DNA of 6,642 nucleotides from Syntrophobacterales bacterium (GTDB taxonomy: Bacteria > Desulfobacterota > Syntrophia > Syntrophales > JAAYKM01): assembly GCA_031285215.1 (NCBI GenBank), contig JAITWQ010000106.1, positions 1-6,642 of the forward strand. The letters are read 5' to 3'. Below the pieces are notes generated by a model that was not told the origin of the DNA, did not search any database, and saw only the letters and a list, made by a program, of their open reading frames with translations. The first letter of the stretch is position 1, and the number at the start of each line of letters is the position of its first letter. A program made the translations under genes and the position numbers. This document shows positions 5,283 to 6,642 of the stretch, piece after piece.

Positions 5283-6641
5283 TCAGTCCGCCAGAAACGC
5301 CTCTCTGACCTGACCCAAAAGACGCCCTTTCCCAAGGCGAATTTCAATCTCATCACCTGCACAAGCCTGGGCGGCGCTTCTAATGACTTCTTTTGTCACT
5401 GCGTGACGGGTAATGCTATATCCCCGCCGCAAAACAGCAAGGGGGCTTAATGAATCAATTAAGGAAAAGGCCGTTTGCAGGGATTGCTTGGACACGGCGA
5501 TGCGCTGGTTTATCGCGGCGGTCATACTCTTCTCCCATGATTTAAGGGCAAAACGTTTCTGCCGCAGATCGGCGTGGAGGCCGGCCTGATACATTCTGAT
5601 ACGCAAATAGCGGAGTTGATCCGTTTCATGGGAGAGTTTTTGCGGCAGACGCATCCTTAAACGCTCGTTGTAATCCTCTAAAAACAGGCGGTAATCATCC
5701 ATTTTGGGACAAAACATGTGCAGTCTTTTCCCAAAATTCTCCATTTGGAGTCCCGAATATTTAATTGTTTCCGAATGATTTCTGTGAATCCGCATCAGCA
5801 GGGTTTTAATCCTCCGCGACAACTCTTCCCTGGCGGGAACAACTAACTCTGCCGCCGCAGACGGTGTCGGCGCACGAAGATCGGCGGTAAAATCAGCGAT
5901 GGTATAGTCCGTTTCGTGGCCGATAGCGGAAATAATCGGAACGGGAGAGGCAAAAATAGCACGGGCTACTTTTTCGTCATTAAACGCGGACAAATCTTCC
6001 AGAGAACCTCCTCCCCTCGCCAGGATAATAACATCCACCTTGCCGCTCCGTGACAAAATATCAATGGCGCGCACCAATTCAGCGGACGCCCCATTGCCCT
6101 GAACACGGGAAGGAAAAATAAGAAGGGGAACAGAGGGGAAACGGCGTTTGGTTATCTGGAGAATATCCCGGATAACAGCCCCCGTCGGCGAGGTAATGAC
6201 GCCTATTCTTTCCGGCAGCAACGGAATTGGTTTTTTATGCTGTTCCGCAAACAGCCCTTCCTCCTGAAGGCGCTTTTTAAGCTGCTCAAAGGCTAGCTGC
6301 AGAGCGCCAATTCCCCTTGGTTCTACAGTATCGAGGATAATCTGATAATCTCCCCGGGGAGGATAAACAGAGATTCGCCCCCGGCAAACAACGGACATGC
6401 CTTCTTCCAGCTCTAACGTTCTGCCACGGGACAAGCGATTGGCAAAGGTATGGGAAAAATTTTTGAACCACACCGCCCGGATTTGAGATTTATCGTCCTT
6501 CAGGGTAAAATAAAGATGGCCTGAGGCAGGGCGATACAGATTGGATATTTCTCCCTCCACCCACACGGAGTCAAAATTGTTTTCCATGAGATCCTTGATT
6601 TTTTCGGTCAAGGCTGTCACAGTCAGGAAGCTTTCCATCAT
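5283..6641 (-). CDS. xseA: Exodeoxyribonuclease VII large subunit
   Basis: A 452-residue catalytic subunit of exonuclease VII, a metal-independent or weakly metal-dependent cytoplasmic nuclease for single-stranded DNA, used in repair. The N-terminal OB-fold spans about 1-105 (VWVEGEISNLYRPASGHLYF at 26-45). The catalytic domain shows GVITSPTGAVIRDI (147-160), ARGGGSLEDLSAFNDE (208-223), SAIGHETDYTIADF (238-251) and RAPTPSAAAE (256-265). A long charged helical segment (about 270-385) is the XseB-binding part, and the end carries the usual RRGYSI (405-410). Two adjacent ATG codons (6641 and 6638) open the frame, one base from the window edge. The ribosome site is therefore out of view and a slightly longer start cannot be excluded, although the N-terminus looks complete by family comparison. 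Confidence 0.96.
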   Translation of the reverse strand: MMESFLTVTALTEKIKDLMENNFDSVWVEGEISNLYRPASGHLYFTLKDDKSQIRAVWFKNFSHTFANRLSRGRTLELEEGMSVVCRGRISVYPPRGDYQIILDTVEPRGIGALQLAFEQLKKRLQEEGLFAEQHKKPIPLLPERIGVITSPTGAVIRDILQITKRRFPSVPLLIFPSRVQGNGASAELVRAIDILSRSGKVDVIILARGGGSLEDLSAFNDEKVARAIFASPVPIISAIGHETDYTIADFTADLRAPTPSAAAELVVPAREELSRRIKTLLMRIHRNHSETIKYSGLQMENFGKRLHMFCPKMDDYRLFLEDYNERLRMRLPQKLSHETDQLRYLRIRMYQAGLHADLRQKRFALKSWEKSMTAAINQRIAVSKQSLQTAFSLIDSLSPLAVLRRGYSITRHAVTKEVIRSAAQACAGDEIEIRLGKGRLLGQVREAFLAD

Positions 6642-6642
6642 A

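Overview
All six recognisable genes, plus one probable 33-codon ORF, lie on the minus strand. The window therefore reads right to left: xseA, xseB, ispA, dxs, a 254-base gap, ubiX, a 33-codon ORF, an lpdD-like gene, and the first 206 codons of a ubiD-family gene that runs off the left edge. I found no credible plus-strand gene, RNA gene, mobile element or CRISPR array.

Right part (2026-6641): a housekeeping cluster. XseA and XseB form exodeoxyribonuclease VII, IspA makes farnesyl diphosphate, and Dxs opens the MEP isoprenoid pathway. The order xseA-xseB-ispA-dxs is common in Gram-positive anaerobes and in Desulfobacterota/delta-proteobacteria. Base composition is near 50% GC by eye. The Dxs and IspA wording and a Tat-exported enzyme next door suggest to me an anaerobe, perhaps Desulfovibrio-like, but this placement is an impression and Negativicutes or other phyla are not excluded.

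Middle (1772-2025): the dxs-ubiX gap shows no convincing terminator. It does hold a good sigma70-type promoter (TTGACG, 16 bases, TATGAT) facing ubiX, with a 17-bp imperfect palindrome just upstream of the -35 box.

Left part (1-1771): an accessory prenylated-flavin (prFMN) decarboxylase operon. UbiX makes prFMN from FMN and a dimethylallyl phosphate, the small LpdD-like protein is expected to help load or mature the cofactor, and the UbiD-type enzyme would decarboxylate an aromatic or unsaturated acid. The standout feature is that the UbiD-type protein starts with a textbook twin-arginine (Tat) signal peptide, whereas characterised UbiD enzymes are cytoplasmic. Since Tat moves folded, cofactor-loaded proteins, the layout suggests that cofactor is made and loaded inside the cell and the finished enzyme is exported. 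Other details are two 4-base stop/start overlaps (ATGA, GTGA) that chain ubiX, the 33-codon ORF and lpdD, and two tandem hairpins in the lpdD-ubiD spacer.
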